64,000 nt of DNA from Acinetobacter lwoffii (GCF_015602705.1 NZ_CP059081.1:124001-188000); one strand, 5' to 3'. Counted from the first letter of the stretch, positions 41,209 through 51,155 are shown. Notes: generated by a model not told the origin, from the letters alone. Translations and numbers: made by a program.

Positions 41209-42777
41209 ATGACTACCAATACTCAAATTACTGAAGATCGTATCCTGATTCTGGATTTCGGTTCTCAATATAGTCAGCTCATCGCACGTCGTGTCCGTGA
41301 AGCTGGTGTATATTCTGAAATGTATGCCTATGATATGTCTGAAGAAGACATTCGTGCATTTAATCCAAACGGTATCATCTTGTCTGGTGGACCTGAGAGC
41401 GTTCACCTTGAAGGCAGCCCGCGTGCGCCGCAAGTGGTATTTGAGCTGGGTGTGCCGGTATTGGGTATTTGTTATGGCCTGCAAACCATGTGCGAACAGC
41501 TTGGCGGTAAAGTTGAGCCGGGTCATGTACATGAGTTTGGCTATGCAGAAGTAGATATTGTCGTACGTGACAAGCTGATCGGTAATTTACAGGACCGTGA
41601 AAACCAGTTGCATGTCTGGATGAGCCATGGCGATAAAGTTGCCCGTATTCCAGAAGGCTTCCAGATCACTGCACAGACGCCAAGCTGTCCAATTGCGATG
41701 GTTTCTGACGAAACTCGCCGTTTCTATGGTATTCAGTTCCATCCTGAAGTGACACATACTTCTAAAGGTGCAGAATTACTGTCGAACTTCGTGCATCAAA
41801 TTTGTGGCTGTCGCGGTCTGTGGACGCCAGAACACATTATTGATCTACGTGTAGAACAGCTTCGCCAACAGATTGGTGATGAAAAAGTATTACTAGGACT
41901 TTCTGGTGGTGTGGATTCATCTGTAGTGGCAGCGCTGTTGCATAAAGCGATCGGTGATCAGCTGACCTGTGTATTTGTAGACAACGGTTTGCTTCGTTTG
42001 AACGAAGGCGATCAAGTGATGCAAATGTTTGCTGATAACATGGGTATCCGCGTGATTCGTGCTGATGCTGAAGAGCGTTTCTTGACTGCGCTTGCAGGTG
42101 AAGTTGATCCTGAAGCAAAACGTAAAATTATTGGCCGTGAATTTATTGCTGTCTTCGCTGAAGAAGCACGTAAATTAGATGGCGTAAAATTCCTTGCACA
42201 AGGTACGATTTATCCAGACGTGATTGAATCTGCTGCAAGCAAGCAGGGTAAGGCGCATGTGATTAAATCACACCATAATGTGGGTGGTTTACCAGCAGAT
42301 CTAGCGTTTGAACTGGTTGAACCATTACGTGACTTATTTAAAGATGAAGTACGTAAATTGGGTACGACTTTAGGCTTGCCACACAGCATGATCTACCGTC
42401 ATCCATTCCCGGGCCCAGGTCTTGGTGTGCGTATCCTGGGTGAAGTGAAAAAAGAATATGCAGACATTTTACGTCTTGCGGATGACATTTTCATGCAGGA
42501 ACTGCGTGCCAGCGGCTGGTATGACAAGACTGCTCAAGCATTTGCAGTATTCCAGCCAGTAAAATCGGTGGGTGTAGTCGGTGATGGCCGTCGTTATGCA
42601 TGGGTGATTGCACTGCGTGCGGTAGAAACCGTGGACTTTATGACGGCTCGTTTCGCGCATCTTCCTTATGATTTAGTCGATAAGATCTCGACCCGTATCA
42701 TGAATGAAATTGCTGAAGTTTCTCGTGTTGTGTATGACGTATCGTCTAAACCACCAGCAACAATTGAATGGGAGTAA
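41209..42777 (+). CDS. guaA: GMP synthase (glutamine-hydrolysing)
   Basis: Converts XMP, glutamine and ATP to GMP in purine synthesis. From ATG 41209 the protein has 522 aa, near the usual 525. The glutamine amidotransferase class I domain (about 8-200) contains the nucleophile Cys in LGICYGLQ, and His/Glu in QFHPEVTHT. The ATP pyrophosphatase domain has the P-loop [17 protein letters not shown] (about 233), followed by the C-terminal dimerisation domain with [15 protein letters not shown] and the end KPPATIEWE. An upstream TTG at 41200 is in frame, but ATG fits homologues better. A single-gene unit with its own promoter and a terminator at 42931. Confidence 0.98.
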   Translation: MTTNTQITEDRILILDFGSQYSQLIARRVREAGVYSEMYAYDMSEEDIRAFNPNGIILSGGPESVHLEGSPRAPQVVFELGVPVLGICYGLQTMCEQLGGKVEPGHVHEFGYAEVDIVVRDKLIGNLQDRENQLHVWMSHGDKVARIPEGFQITAQTPSCPIAMVSDETRRFYGIQFHPEVTHTSKGAELLSNFVHQICGCRGLWTPEHIIDLRVEQLRQQIGDEKVLLGLSGGVDSSVVAALLHKAIGDQLTCVFVDNGLLRLNEGDQVMQMFADNMGIRVIRADAEERFLTALAGEVDPEAKRKIIGREFIAVFAEEARKLDGVKFLAQGTIYPDVIESAASKQGKAHVIKSHHNVGGLPADLAFELVEPLRDLFKDEVRKLGTTLGLPHSMIYRHPFPGPGLGVRILGEVKKEYADILRLADDIFMQELRASGWYDKTAQAFAVFQPVKSVGVVGDGRRYAWVIALRAVETVDFMTARFAHLPYDLVDKISTRIMNEIAEVSRVVYDVSSKPPATIEWE

Positions 42778-42788
42778 AATCGGGATTT

Positions 42789-42904
42789 CTAAAAGCGATA
42801 GCTTTTAGCCGATTTTACGCCAAGAGCTATGCTCGCGGCAGTGAGGGATTTCACGAAGCACTGCTGTCCGCCTAAATTACGCCAAGCGCTATGCGCGCGG
42901 CAGT
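42789..42904. repeat. Hairpin and 26-bp repeat pair after guaA
   Basis: A perfect hairpin CTAAAAGC-GATA-GCTTTTAG (42789-42808) is followed by two copies of a 26-bp element (42817-42842 and 42879-42904, beginning ACGCCAAG and ending GCGGCAGT), which differ at two positions that compensate within an internal inverted repeat (GAGC..GCTC versus GCGC..GCGC). Looks like a small family of structured intergenic repeats. Confidence 0.5.
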
Positions 42905-42930
42905 ATCTGATTTATCAGATATAACCTAAT

Positions 42931-42957
42931 AAAAAAGAGCGCTTCGGCGCTCTTTTT
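42931..42957 (+). terminator. Bidirectional terminator between guaA and a GGDEF gene
   Basis: Stem AAAAAGAGCGC / GCGCTCTTTTT with a TTCG tetraloop; usable on both strands for these convergent genes. Confidence 0.9.
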
Positions 42958-42977
42958 ATGCTTTTCGGAAAAGATGC

Positions 42978-44201
42978 TTATGCCGGTTTAACCTGCCAGT
43001 TTTGCAGCTCCCCAGCTAAACTTTGCTCCAGATCTGGATCATAAGCTTCAACCCGATTGCGTCCATTGGCTTTAGCCTGATATAAGGCAATATCGGCTTG
43101 CTTAATTAGGGTCATCAAATCCGTTTCACAGCTTTCCAGAATGGCAGCACCAATCGAAATGCTAAAACTGAAACGATGTTGGCTGTCCAGATCGATCACA
43201 ATATTTTCAATTTTATGCCTTAAACGCTCGGCAACTTTTAGCGCTTCATCCAGAGAGGTTTCAGGTAAAAATGCAATAAATTCCTCACCGCCATAGCGTG
43301 CCAAAATATCATGCTGCCGCATTTCGCTGTGTGTATTTAGAGCAATCGTCTGTAAGACCTGATCTCCGATATCATGACCATAACGATCATTAATCTGCTT
43401 AAAATGATCGACATCAAAGACCAGTAAACTCATAGGCACCGGTTGATCAAAATTCTGTTGTACCAGTTGTTGCGCGAGATATTCAAAACAGCGACGGTTA
43501 TTCAGGCCAGTGAGTGAGTCGGTGTGAGCCATATTTTCAAAGGCCTGCCGATTATATTCATTCAGGGTATGCTGCAAAAATACCATGCGTGATTTTAAGG
43601 TCGAGCTCCAGCTAATATATAGACTGAAGGTCAATACTGGCAGATAAATCAGGGAAAATAAAAACATCTGGTACAGGTCAGATCGAGTATTGAAATATAC
43701 ACCGATGTAAATCATCAAAGTAATCAGACTCGAAGTAATCAAAGACGGCCAGAACCGGATCTGCACACATAAATTGGCCAACACAATAAAAACCAAGGAG
43801 GCATATTGATAAATGAGGGTATAAGCACTTTCAGACTGATTTAGATTAAAAAACCAGATGGCACTTGCGCCAATAATTGAGGTAGGTAAGAGTAAGTCAA
43901 ACACAGGTAAATTGCGGTAAGAGTGATACATCCAGATCGTGATCAGTACGATCAGAATGGTATAGCTAATTTTGGTCAAAATGAGCAAATTGAGAATATC
44001 ATGCAGCACCAGAATATCGGCGAGGGTATAAGAGGCATATGCCAGCTGTGCGAATAAATTGACCTGTAATAGGTATTTTAAAGTGAGCTTCTTTTGATGG
44101 GCATAGTAGGCCGGTTTTAGAGGCGCAGGAATACGAACAAGCGGATCTTGAAGAGCCTCCTGAATCAGGGTACGTGATTCTTTTTCGTTATCATGCGGCA
44201 T
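42978..44201 (-). CDS. Membrane diguanylate cyclase (GGDEF), copy 1
   Basis: This 407-aa protein has a cytoplasmic N-terminus of about 50 residues, about six transmembrane helices (about 50-205; MASE-like sensory module not assigned to a named family) and a GGDEF domain (about 235-395). The active site is intact (LARYGGEEFIAF), with an allosteric inhibitory RxxD (RQHD) five residues before it. Substrate-binding residues FDVDHFKQINDRYGHDIGD are visible. It makes cyclic di-GMP, which usually promotes biofilm life; a link to the adhesin system is speculative. It shares its layout with the next gene upstream and may be a tandem duplicate. Confidence 0.9.
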   Translation of the reverse strand: MPHDNEKESRTLIQEALQDPLVRIPAPLKPAYYAHQKKLTLKYLLQVNLFAQLAYASYTLADILVLHDILNLLILTKISYTILIVLITIWMYHSYRNLPVFDLLLPTSIIGASAIWFFNLNQSESAYTLIYQYASLVFIVLANLCVQIRFWPSLITSSLITLMIYIGVYFNTRSDLYQMFLFSLIYLPVLTFSLYISWSSTLKSRMVFLQHTLNEYNRQAFENMAHTDSLTGLNNRRCFEYLAQQLVQQNFDQPVPMSLLVFDVDHFKQINDRYGHDIGDQVLQTIALNTHSEMRQHDILARYGGEEFIAFLPETSLDEALKVAERLRHKIENIVIDLDSQHRFSFSISIGAAILESCETDLMTLIKQADIALYQAKANGRNRVEAYDPDLEQSLAGELQNWQVKPA

Positions 44202-44391
44202 GCAGCCTTCCCAAATTAAAATATATAAAAATGAATAAGATGAAATTTATATATAGTTGTATAAAAAATATTCTATTCTTTTGTTGGATATTTTAAAAGT
44301 GGAAGAATCAAATTTATTTTATAAAATGAAATCCCCGATTAGTGCATTCTAAGGATGATCCTAGCTTATAGAACAGACTAATGATCCAGCT

Positions 44392-45714
44392 TTAATTCGC
44401 CGTTGACTGGGCTGGTTGAGTGTCTGGCTTAAATACATTCCAGGGATTTTCTGTCGCAGGCTTGGGCTTATTCAGCATATCTGGATGATAGACCTCAATC
44501 CGGTTTCGGCCAGACTTCTTGGCCTGATACAAGGCAATATCGGCTTGTTTAATCAGGTCTTCCAGGGGTTGGGTATGGGATTCCAGTTCTGCTACACCGA
44601 TCGAAATGGTGAACCGGATGGCATGATTGGGTTCGACATAAATGTACTGCTTTTGAATTGCACAACGAATTCGTTCTGCAATCACCCAGCTGTCTTGCAG
44701 CTGAGTATCTTCTAGGAGGGCGATAAATTCCTCCCCACCAAAACGTGCCAGTACATCGCTATGCCGCATTTCTTTACGGGTCACTTCAGCAATCAGTTGT
44801 AGCACCCGATCACCGACATCATGCCCATAGCTATCATTAATATTTTTAAAATGATCCACATCAAACATCAACAGGCAGCTACTGGCATGTTTGGGCCATT
44901 GATGAATAGAGCGTTCAGCCATATCGACAAAATGGCGACGGTTGTAGAGCTGGGTCAAATCATCGGTATGTGCCAGATTCTTTAAAGTTTGATAGTTCCA
45001 TTCATCAAGCAGGGAGCGCAGAAAAGAACGCCGCACATTCAGAATATTATTCCAGTTAATATAAATGCTAAAAAACCACAGTGGACTAAAGACCACACTA
45101 AAAATAAAGGCTTGAGAGGCACTCATGAACTGGGTCACCCCAAGCATGATAAACAGCGCAATCAAGATGGAGCAATAGACTGCGACTTTAAACTGGGTCT
45201 GCACACAGAGATTGGCGATAAGAATAAAGATCGCAGAGGCATAAATATAGGTGGCAACATGGGGACTGGTTGAAAGCGCGAGTAAGCTAATCCAGGCCGC
45301 TGCAGCTACAGTGGTGCCTATCGGCAAGATTCTGTCCAAAATCTGAATATTTTTATATTTTTTAAACAGGTAATAACAGCAAAACATCGCCCCCAGAACC
45401 AGAACGACGCGCATCAGACCAGAAATAAAAAACATGTCTGGAATAATCAGGATATCGGCAAAGAAATACAGTAAAAAGGCAATTTGCGCCAGATAGTTAA
45501 TTTGACGCAAGTTATGATGACTATGCGTATAGACATAATCATGAAAATACTGCTGAAACAGGGCAGGGATACGGGCATGAGGATCTGTCAGCGCCTGTTC
45601 AATCAGCTGACGGTTTTGCAGATCACATTCAGATAATTTCAGTGATTTATCGGTCGTCGAATTTTGAAAAGATACATTCGCCGTTGAATATATATTCTCA
45701 TTCTGAGCAGACAT
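44392..45714 (-). CDS. Membrane diguanylate cyclase (GGDEF), copy 2
   Basis: A 440-aa paralogue of the preceding protein. Both share an N-terminal motif (RQLIEQALTDPHARIPAL here, IQEALQDPLVRIPAPL there), six or so transmembrane helices and a GGDEF domain with LARFGGEEFIALL and I-site RHSD. The C-terminal tail is Pro/Thr-rich (KPDTQPAQSTAN). The two genes are separated by 190 bp and run in the same direction, so they may be controlled separately. The signal sensed by the membrane module is unknown. Confidence 0.9.
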   Translation of the reverse strand: MSAQNENIYSTANVSFQNSTTDKSLKLSECDLQNRQLIEQALTDPHARIPALFQQYFHDYVYTHSHHNLRQINYLAQIAFLLYFFADILIIPDMFFISGLMRVVLVLGAMFCCYYLFKKYKNIQILDRILPIGTTVAAAAWISLLALSTSPHVATYIYASAIFILIANLCVQTQFKVAVYCSILIALFIMLGVTQFMSASQAFIFSVVFSPLWFFSIYINWNNILNVRRSFLRSLLDEWNYQTLKNLAHTDDLTQLYNRRHFVDMAERSIHQWPKHASSCLLMFDVDHFKNINDSYGHDVGDRVLQLIAEVTRKEMRHSDVLARFGGEEFIALLEDTQLQDSWVIAERIRCAIQKQYIYVEPNHAIRFTISIGVAELESHTQPLEDLIKQADIALYQAKKSGRNRIEVYHPDMLNKPKPATENPWNVFKPDTQPAQSTAN

Positions 45715-46212
45715 GTCCTGGTCCAGTATTATTTTTATAGGTGCCTATTATGCCGTGTTTGAGTAAAAAATAACCTCCCAAAAATTGGGTATCCGGGAAG
45801 TTTTTAAAGCTAAAACGTAACAAAATTTGTGTTTTATAAAATTGAAAGTGATTGAAATACATGAATAATCATCTTATTCATTGGGGTCTTTAGTTGTTGT
45901 GGATTCGTTTCACGTGAAACATAAATGACATTCCTGATCTTCAGTTTATTTAAACTCCTAACGTCATGTACCTAAATCATGATTGACTTGTTAAAACTCA
46001 AGTTTGGGGCTTTGAATATAAATCTCATCAGCTTTTCAGAATTTAAATTGATGGGACTAGTGAGGCGTTTTATACGTATCTAAATATTTCCAGGGATAGA
46101 TTTTGCCCATAGACCCTGTACATTGTCCTGAACAGAGAGGCATCTTGAATCGGTCAAATACATGTCTCACCCACTCAAAAAGTAGAATGAAAATGCCGAG
46201 GTAAGCTCAGCC
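45715..46212. other. Gene-free 498-bp stretch with a parS-like site
   Basis: It lies between the divergent GGDEF and pirin genes. It holds the parS-like palindrome (45906-45921). No ORF of note, RNA gene or convincing promoter is seen elsewhere, apart from the ribosome site GAGG about 12 bp before the pirin ATG. Confidence 0.6.
45906..45921. promoter_or_regulatory. parS-like centromere site
   Basis: CGTTTCACGTGAAACA differs at one base from the widely conserved bacterial parS consensus TGTTTCACGTGAAACA and contains a perfect 14-bp palindrome (45907-45920). ParB (Spo0J) binds such sites to organise the chromosome origin region. It is in intergenic DNA, which supports a real site. A chance occurrence of this 14-mer in 64 kb is very unlikely. 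Confidence 0.8.
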
Positions 46213-47160
46213 ATGTCGAATAATAGTGATATTGAACTGTCGAATTCTGATGATTGCGAAAAGTATGTGAATCAGTTTATTCAGGAGTTTCCTTTACGTC
46301 GCGCGGAAATCGGACAGGGCACCGTGATTAAACGTGCCTTGCCAAGCAGACATAAGCGCATGATAGGTGCCTGGTGTTTTCTGGATCATGCGGGTCCGGC
46401 CATTTTCCCGCAAGGAGATGGTCTGGATATCGGCCCTCATCCACACATTGGTCTGCAGACCTTTACTTGGATGATCGAAGGCAGCATGATGCACAATGAC
46501 AGTCTGGGAAATCAGCAGTTGATTCGTCCCAAGCAGGTCAATCTGATGACCTCGGGCTATGGTATCTCACATACTGAAGTTTCTCCGGAAAGTGAGACCC
46601 ATATGCATGCAGCACAGTTGTGGATTGCCTTGCCGGACGACAAGATCAATATGGCACCAGGTTTTGAACATTATCCTGAATTGCCGGTCGTCAATGAGCA
46701 AGGCATTGAATTTACCGTGCTGGTCGGAGAATATTTAAAAACGAGATCACCGGTTAAAGTACATAGCGAACTACTCGGAGTAGACCTGTATGCAGCTCAA
46801 AGTACTAGTGCGCGCTTGCCTCTGAATCCGAAATTTGAATATGGCTTTATGGTGCTTGAGGGGACGGCCAGTATAAATGGGCATGAACTAAATGAAGATA
46901 ATATGCTGATCCTGGAGCCCGGCTTACAGCAGGTCAATGCTGAAGTTCATGCCGGGAGCCGGCTGCTATTGATTGGTGGGGAGCCATTTGAAAGCCCGAT
47001 TTTACTGTGGTGGAATTTGGTCGGGCGCACGACAGAGGAACTTAAAATTGCGCGGGAACAATGGATTGAAGGTCATGAACGTTTTGGTTCCATTCCTGCC
47101 TATGATGGGCCTCGTTTAGAAGCCCCTGCATTTCCAGACCAGATGCGTGCTTCCCGATAA
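46213..47160 (+). CDS. Pirin-family protein
   Basis: This 315-aa bicupin has the metal-binding N-terminal cupin with the conserved pirin block GPHPHIGLQTFTWMIEG (about residues 77-93) and HTEVSPE, AAQLWIALP, plus the C-terminal pirin_C domain (GGEPFESPILLWWNLVGRT). Pirins bind iron or other metals; some have quercetinase activity, others act as regulators. The role here is unknown. A single gene preceded by the long intergenic region with the parS-like site. Confidence 0.9.
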   Translation: MSNNSDIELSNSDDCEKYVNQFIQEFPLRRAEIGQGTVIKRALPSRHKRMIGAWCFLDHAGPAIFPQGDGLDIGPHPHIGLQTFTWMIEGSMMHNDSLGNQQLIRPKQVNLMTSGYGISHTEVSPESETHMHAAQLWIALPDDKINMAPGFEHYPELPVVNEQGIEFTVLVGEYLKTRSPVKVHSELLGVDLYAAQSTSARLPLNPKFEYGFMVLEGTASINGHELNEDNMLILEPGLQQVNAEVHAGSRLLLIGGEPFESPILLWWNLVGRTTEELKIAREQWIEGHERFGSIPAYDGPRLEAPAFPDQMRASR

Positions 47161-47320
47161 ATGCTAAAAATGATGGGAATATGGAGCGCTGTCTGAATTG
47201 AACTCAAATAGTGAATCTGCAACATAGGATACATATCATTACAGTCATCAAAAAATGAGCTAGAGTCTGCTGCTTTTTGCTATGCTCAGTGAGCAAGAAC
47301 AATAAAATCATGAGTCTAAT

Positions 47321-47971
47321 ATGCGTGTTTTACATCATCTCGAACAATCACGATCATTTCGTATCCTGTGGGCCATGGAAGAATTAGGACTGGATTACGA
47401 GGTTAAATACTATAAACGTCAGCCCAACCTTTCTGCGCCACCGGCCTTGAAACAGATCCATCCGTTGGGCAAGGCGCCGATTCTGGTCGATCAGTCTCAG
47501 GTACTGGCAGAATCTGCGGCGATCCTGGAATATTTGCAGGAAACGTATGATGAAAAGCAGCAGTTTCGCCCAGAAGATATTGCCGACAAGGCCCAGTACC
47601 GTTACTGGATGCATTATGCGGAAGGCTCGTTAATGCCGCTGCTGGTGATGGAACTGGTAATGACCACAGTGCCTAAACATACGCCTTTGCTGATTCGACC
47701 TGTGGCCAAGAAAATCTGTGATGGGGTGAAAAAGCAATTTGTACAGAGCCGTTTAAAAGATCATATCCAGTTTCTGGAAAGCTATTTGAGTGAGCATGAT
47801 TATTTTGCCGGGCATTTCAGTTTTGCCGATATTCAGATGAGTTTTCCTTTGGAGGCCATGCAGAGCCGGACGGGTCAAAGCTATCCAGCGATTCAAGCCT
47901 ATCTTAAACGGGTGTCGCAACGTGCTGCCTATGCGCGTGCACTGTCCAAAGAAAAACAGATCAGCTCTTAA
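47321..47971 (+). CDS. Glutathione S-transferase-like protein
   Basis: This 216-aa protein has the thioredoxin-fold N-terminal domain (VLHHLEQSRSFRILWAMEEL, then HPLGKAPILVD and LAESAAILEYL with the glutathione-binding E-S pair), and an all-helical C-terminal domain (FAGHFSFADIQMSFPLE). Such enzymes conjugate or transfer glutathione; the substrate is unknown. A shared terminator with phoR follows. Confidence 0.88.
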   Translation: MRVLHHLEQSRSFRILWAMEELGLDYEVKYYKRQPNLSAPPALKQIHPLGKAPILVDQSQVLAESAAILEYLQETYDEKQQFRPEDIADKAQYRYWMHYAEGSLMPLLVMELVMTTVPKHTPLLIRPVAKKICDGVKKQFVQSRLKDHIQFLESYLSEHDYFAGHFSFADIQMSFPLEAMQSRTGQSYPAIQAYLKRVSQRAAYARALSKEKQISS

Positions 47972-47982
47972 ACGCTTAAAAG

Positions 47983-48007
47983 AAAAGGTGCCGATGGTAC
48001 CTTTTTT
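47983..48007. terminator. Bidirectional terminator between the GST gene and phoR
   Basis: Hairpin AAAAGGTGCC / GGTACCTTTT (one G-T pair) with loop GAT, with A/T runs on both sides, between convergent genes. Confidence 0.75.
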
Positions 48008-48019
48008 GATTTTGTGAGA

Positions 48020-49378
48020 TTAGTCCGGAAAGCTGAGACGTTCTTTGGGGAAAACTACCTTAAACGTGGAACCTTGGTTTTCCTTGGACTCAATTTCCAG
48101 ATGTGCCTGATGCTGCATGAGTACATGTTTAACAATTGCCAATCCCAAACCGGTACCGCCAGTACGACGGCTGCGGTCTGAATCGATCCGGTAAAAACGC
48201 TCGGTCAGACGTGGCAGATGCTTGGGATCAATACCGATGCCGTTATCTTGCACCACAAAATAGGCCGATTCACCGTCATCATGCCAGCCGATGGTGATGG
48301 TGCCGCCTTTAGGCGTATACTTGATGGCATTGGTAATCAGGTTGCTAAAGGCGCTGGCCAGTTCCATATCTGAACCGATCAGATCGCAATGACTGTCAAT
48401 GTCCAGATTCAGGGTATGACCATAATCAATATTATAGGCCTGGGCATCATCGAATAGCTGGTTCATCAGACTTGGCATTTCAATGATCTGGTTTTTGGCA
48501 ATATTTTTATCATTTTCCAGACGTGACAGCAGCAGCAGGTCGTTGACCAGGGCATTCATGCGTCGGGTTTGCGACTGCATCTGATCAAAAGCGCGTTTCC
48601 AGCGTGGATTGATATCTTCCTGATCGGTAAAGGTTTCAATATAGCCACTGAGCACGGTCAAAGGAGTGCGTAGTTCATGTGAAATATTATCGACAAAATC
48701 CTTTCGCATCTGTTCCAGATTGTGCATCCGGGTCACATCATAAGCGACCAGTACCCGACTTTCTCCGCCAAAACGGGTCATTTTGACCTGAACATAATGG
48801 TCTTCAAACAGCGAAGAACGCATTTTCAGGCCGTCCGGGGATTCATCAATATGGTAATAGTATTCGATAAAGCTTGGTTGGCGTAACAAGGTCAGGATAT
48901 TACGGCGACGGTCATCACTGGAGATTCCGAGCAGACGTTCGGCTGCCGGATTCCACCATTCAATCTGCTGGTTTTCATCAAGTAGTACCACGGCTTCTTG
49001 CAAGGCCACCAGCGAAGATTGTGCACGATCAATCAATTCGACCATTTCCGCCTGAACAATCCGTTCCTGACGTTGGGCGCGGTAAACATTGAAAAGCAGT
49101 GCACCCCAAATTCCGCCAATATTAGGCGGAACATCATAGGGGCGATTGGAAATCCATTCATTGACCAGATATAAGGAACGCATTTGGGTCGCAAAGAACG
49201 CCACGAAAGCAATTACGATACAAACCCAGAAATACCCAATCCCAAAACCGATAAAGCTGGCGATAATGAGGAAAAAAGCCAGTAAGCGTAAATCCTGCTT
49301 CGCAAAATCCCATAAACTGCTGTAACGGATTCTTTTGTGTTCGCGTGCCAGTTCGGGGACAGGGTAGGGTTCATACAT
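48020..49378 (-). CDS. phoR: Phosphate regulon sensor histidine kinase
   Basis: This 452-aa inner membrane kinase has two N-terminal helices around residues 30-70 (LAFFLIIASFIGFGIGYFWV), a PAS domain (about 110-200; AVVLLDENQQIEWWNPAAERLLG), the HisKA dimerisation domain with phospho-acceptor His in FVDNISHELRTPLTVL, and the ATPase domain (N box LITNAIKYTPKGG, G1 DNGIGID, G2 GGTGLGLAIVKH). PhoR senses phosphate supply through the Pst system and phosphorylates PhoB. It follows phoB by 25 bp in the same operon. Confidence 0.93.
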   Translation of the reverse strand: MYEPYPVPELAREHKRIRYSSLWDFAKQDLRLLAFFLIIASFIGFGIGYFWVCIVIAFVAFFATQMRSLYLVNEWISNRPYDVPPNIGGIWGALLFNVYRAQRQERIVQAEMVELIDRAQSSLVALQEAVVLLDENQQIEWWNPAAERLLGISSDDRRRNILTLLRQPSFIEYYYHIDESPDGLKMRSSLFEDHYVQVKMTRFGGESRVLVAYDVTRMHNLEQMRKDFVDNISHELRTPLTVLSGYIETFTDQEDINPRWKRAFDQMQSQTRRMNALVNDLLLLSRLENDKNIAKNQIIEMPSLMNQLFDDAQAYNIDYGHTLNLDIDSHCDLIGSDMELASAFSNLITNAIKYTPKGGTITIGWHDDGESAYFVVQDNGIGIDPKHLPRLTERFYRIDSDRSRRTGGTGLGLAIVKHVLMQHQAHLEIESKENQGSTFKVVFPKERLSFPD

Positions 49379-49403
49379 AAAACAAGATTTACCTTAAAAG
49401 ATA

Positions 49404-50114
49404 TTAACCTAAAGCGACATCTGAACGGGTCGAGAAACGATAGCCCGTTCCGCGAACGGTCTGTACAAAACGGTCTACACCATAAGGTTCCAGCACTTTA
49501 CGCAGGCGACGGATATGCACATCGATAGTCCGGTCTTCAATATAGACGTTACCGCCCCACACCTGATCCAGCAATTGCGCACGGGTATAGGCACGTTCCG
49601 GATGGGTCATGAAGAATGCCAGCAAACGATATTCAGTCGGCCCCATTTCCAGAATATTATTGCCAAAATTCACCCGCTGGCTGACCGGATCCAGAATCAG
49701 TCCATTGGCATCAATGGTTTTTTCACCGCTCAGGGCATTGGCGCGGCGCAGTACTGCCTTAATCCGCGAGACCAGTTCCCGGGTCGAGAATGGCTTGGTC
49801 ATGTAGTCATCGGCACCGGCATCCAGACCTTGTACCTTGTGGTCTTCTTCACCGCGCGCTGTGAGCATAATCACCGGAATTTCTGACAGGCTTTCATCAC
49901 GTTTCAGACGACGACACAGGTCCACACCGCTGACGCCACCTGGCATCATCCAGTCCAGCAAAATCAGTGCCGGACGCTGATCCACAATCATCTGATGCGC
50001 CTGCTTGGCATCTTCTGCCTGCAAGCACTGAAAACCGGCCATATCCAGAGAGGTATGGATCATTTCCCGAATCGGGAGCTCGTCATCGACGATTAATATG
50101 TAGTCATCTTTCAC
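49404..50114 (-). CDS. phoB: Phosphate regulon response regulator
   Basis: This 236-aa OmpR/PhoB-type regulator has a receiver domain with acidic pair DDE ([12 protein letters not shown]), phospho-acceptor Asp in [14 protein letters not shown] and Lys in [12 protein letters not shown], and a winged-helix trans_reg_C domain with [12 protein letters not shown] and [17 protein letters not shown]. It activates genes with Pho boxes under phosphate starvation. Two CTGTCATAA half-sites lie 43-79 bp upstream of its start, suggesting autoregulation. Confidence 0.95.
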   Translation of the reverse strand: MKDDYILIVDDELPIREMIHTSLDMAGFQCLQAEDAKQAHQMIVDQRPALILLDWMMPGGVSGVDLCRRLKRDESLSEIPVIMLTARGEEDHKVQGLDAGADDYMTKPFSTRELVSRIKAVLRRANALSGEKTIDANGLILDPVSQRVNFGNNILEMGPTEYRLLAFFMTHPERAYTRAQLLDQVWGGNVYIEDRTIDVHIRRLRKVLEPYGVDRFVQTVRGTGYRFSTRSDVALG

Positions 50115-50156
50115 AACGCAATACCCTATTTCATGTAAACGGTGAACCGTTTTATA

Positions 50157-50193
50157 TTTATGACAGGCTTATTACAAAGACTAATTATGACAG
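50157..50193 (-). promoter_or_regulatory. Pho-box-like sites upstream of phoB
   Basis: On the minus strand, CTGTCATAAT (50193-50184) and CTGTCATAAA (50166-50157) match the PhoB half-site CTGTCAT and are 27 bp apart, with a weaker intermediate element between. They are oriented toward phoB. Confidence 0.65.
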
Positions 50194-50363
50194 TATCATT
50201 GCAGAAAGGGAAAAACTGCTGATATTCGCAAAGATTTGTGACAAATATAATGCAGAAACTTGTTAAAAAATCATAAATTAATTTTACTCATTTCCGTAGT
50301 ACAGCATAAATCTTCAACTCACTGGTAAATGCAGGAAAGCCGATTAAGCACAGGATTTAACAG

Positions 50364-51041
50364 CTATTTTTTCTCGGAAAATGACTCGAGCAGCGCCAAA
50401 AAAACCACACTGCACGACGATAAAACTTCCTCAAGCGAATGCTTAAAACCACTCATCACCCAACGAATGGCAATTTGGGTGACATAGCCATTTAAACCGG
50501 TCGACACCAATGAAATTTCCTGCTCGCTGCGATTTAACTGCGGCATCATCAACATGACAAAGGCATGAATCATGCGGTCAAAACGTGACATGGTTTCATG
50601 AATAGTGGCCTGATTATGCAGCTCCTGTACCAGCATGGCATCGATATAAATGATCCGTGCCATGCGCGGATTGTCACGCAGGGTAGTGAGTAGAGCAGTA
50701 AGACCGGCTTCGATCATTTTTTTCGGATCGGTCGAGGCCTGCATCATGGCGTGCATCACATTCTGTTGCAGTTCATCAATCAGTTTCAAAAAAATGGTCT
50801 GAAACAGATGCTCGCTTTTCTTGAAAGATTCATAAAAATAACGTTCAGTCAGTTTGGCTTCATTGCAGATATCTTTGACGGTAACTGAAAAAAAACCATA
50901 ACTGCCATAGGCTTCAATTCCGGCTTCGATCAGCTTCTCACGACGTGCCTGCTGCCGTTCAGCCATCGACAGGCCTTTAAACTGACGTTCCTTGGTTTTG
51001 GAGGGTCGTAATTTTGCTGCTGAGTCGATTGAATCGGTCAT
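50364..51041 (-). CDS. TetR-family transcriptional regulator
   Basis: This 225-aa protein has an N-terminal TetR helix-turn-helix (about residues 30-75: RREKLIEAGIEAYGSYGFFS, VTVKDICNEAKLTERYFYES) and an all-helical ligand domain. It is divergent from the short-chain dehydrogenase gene, and an inverted repeat in that gene's promoter (51156-51175) is a natural operator, so it probably represses the dehydrogenase. The ligand is unknown. Confidence 0.88.
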   Translation of the reverse strand: MTDSIDSAAKLRPSKTKERQFKGLSMAERQQARREKLIEAGIEAYGSYGFFSVTVKDICNEAKLTERYFYESFKKSEHLFQTIFLKLIDELQQNVMHAMMQASTDPKKMIEAGLTALLTTLRDNPRMARIIYIDAMLVQELHNQATIHETMSRFDRMIHAFVMLMMPQLNRSEQEISLVSTGLNGYVTQIAIRWVMSGFKHSLEEVLSSCSVVFLALLESFSEKK

Positions 51042-51155
51042 AAGGCCTGTGTGCTCATCTGCATGAAGATTTTGAATATCTTAGCAATAAATCACGCTTA
51101 GACCTATATAGAAATACTCCCCTGAAATTTGGCCTCTAAGGACATGGGATAATTA

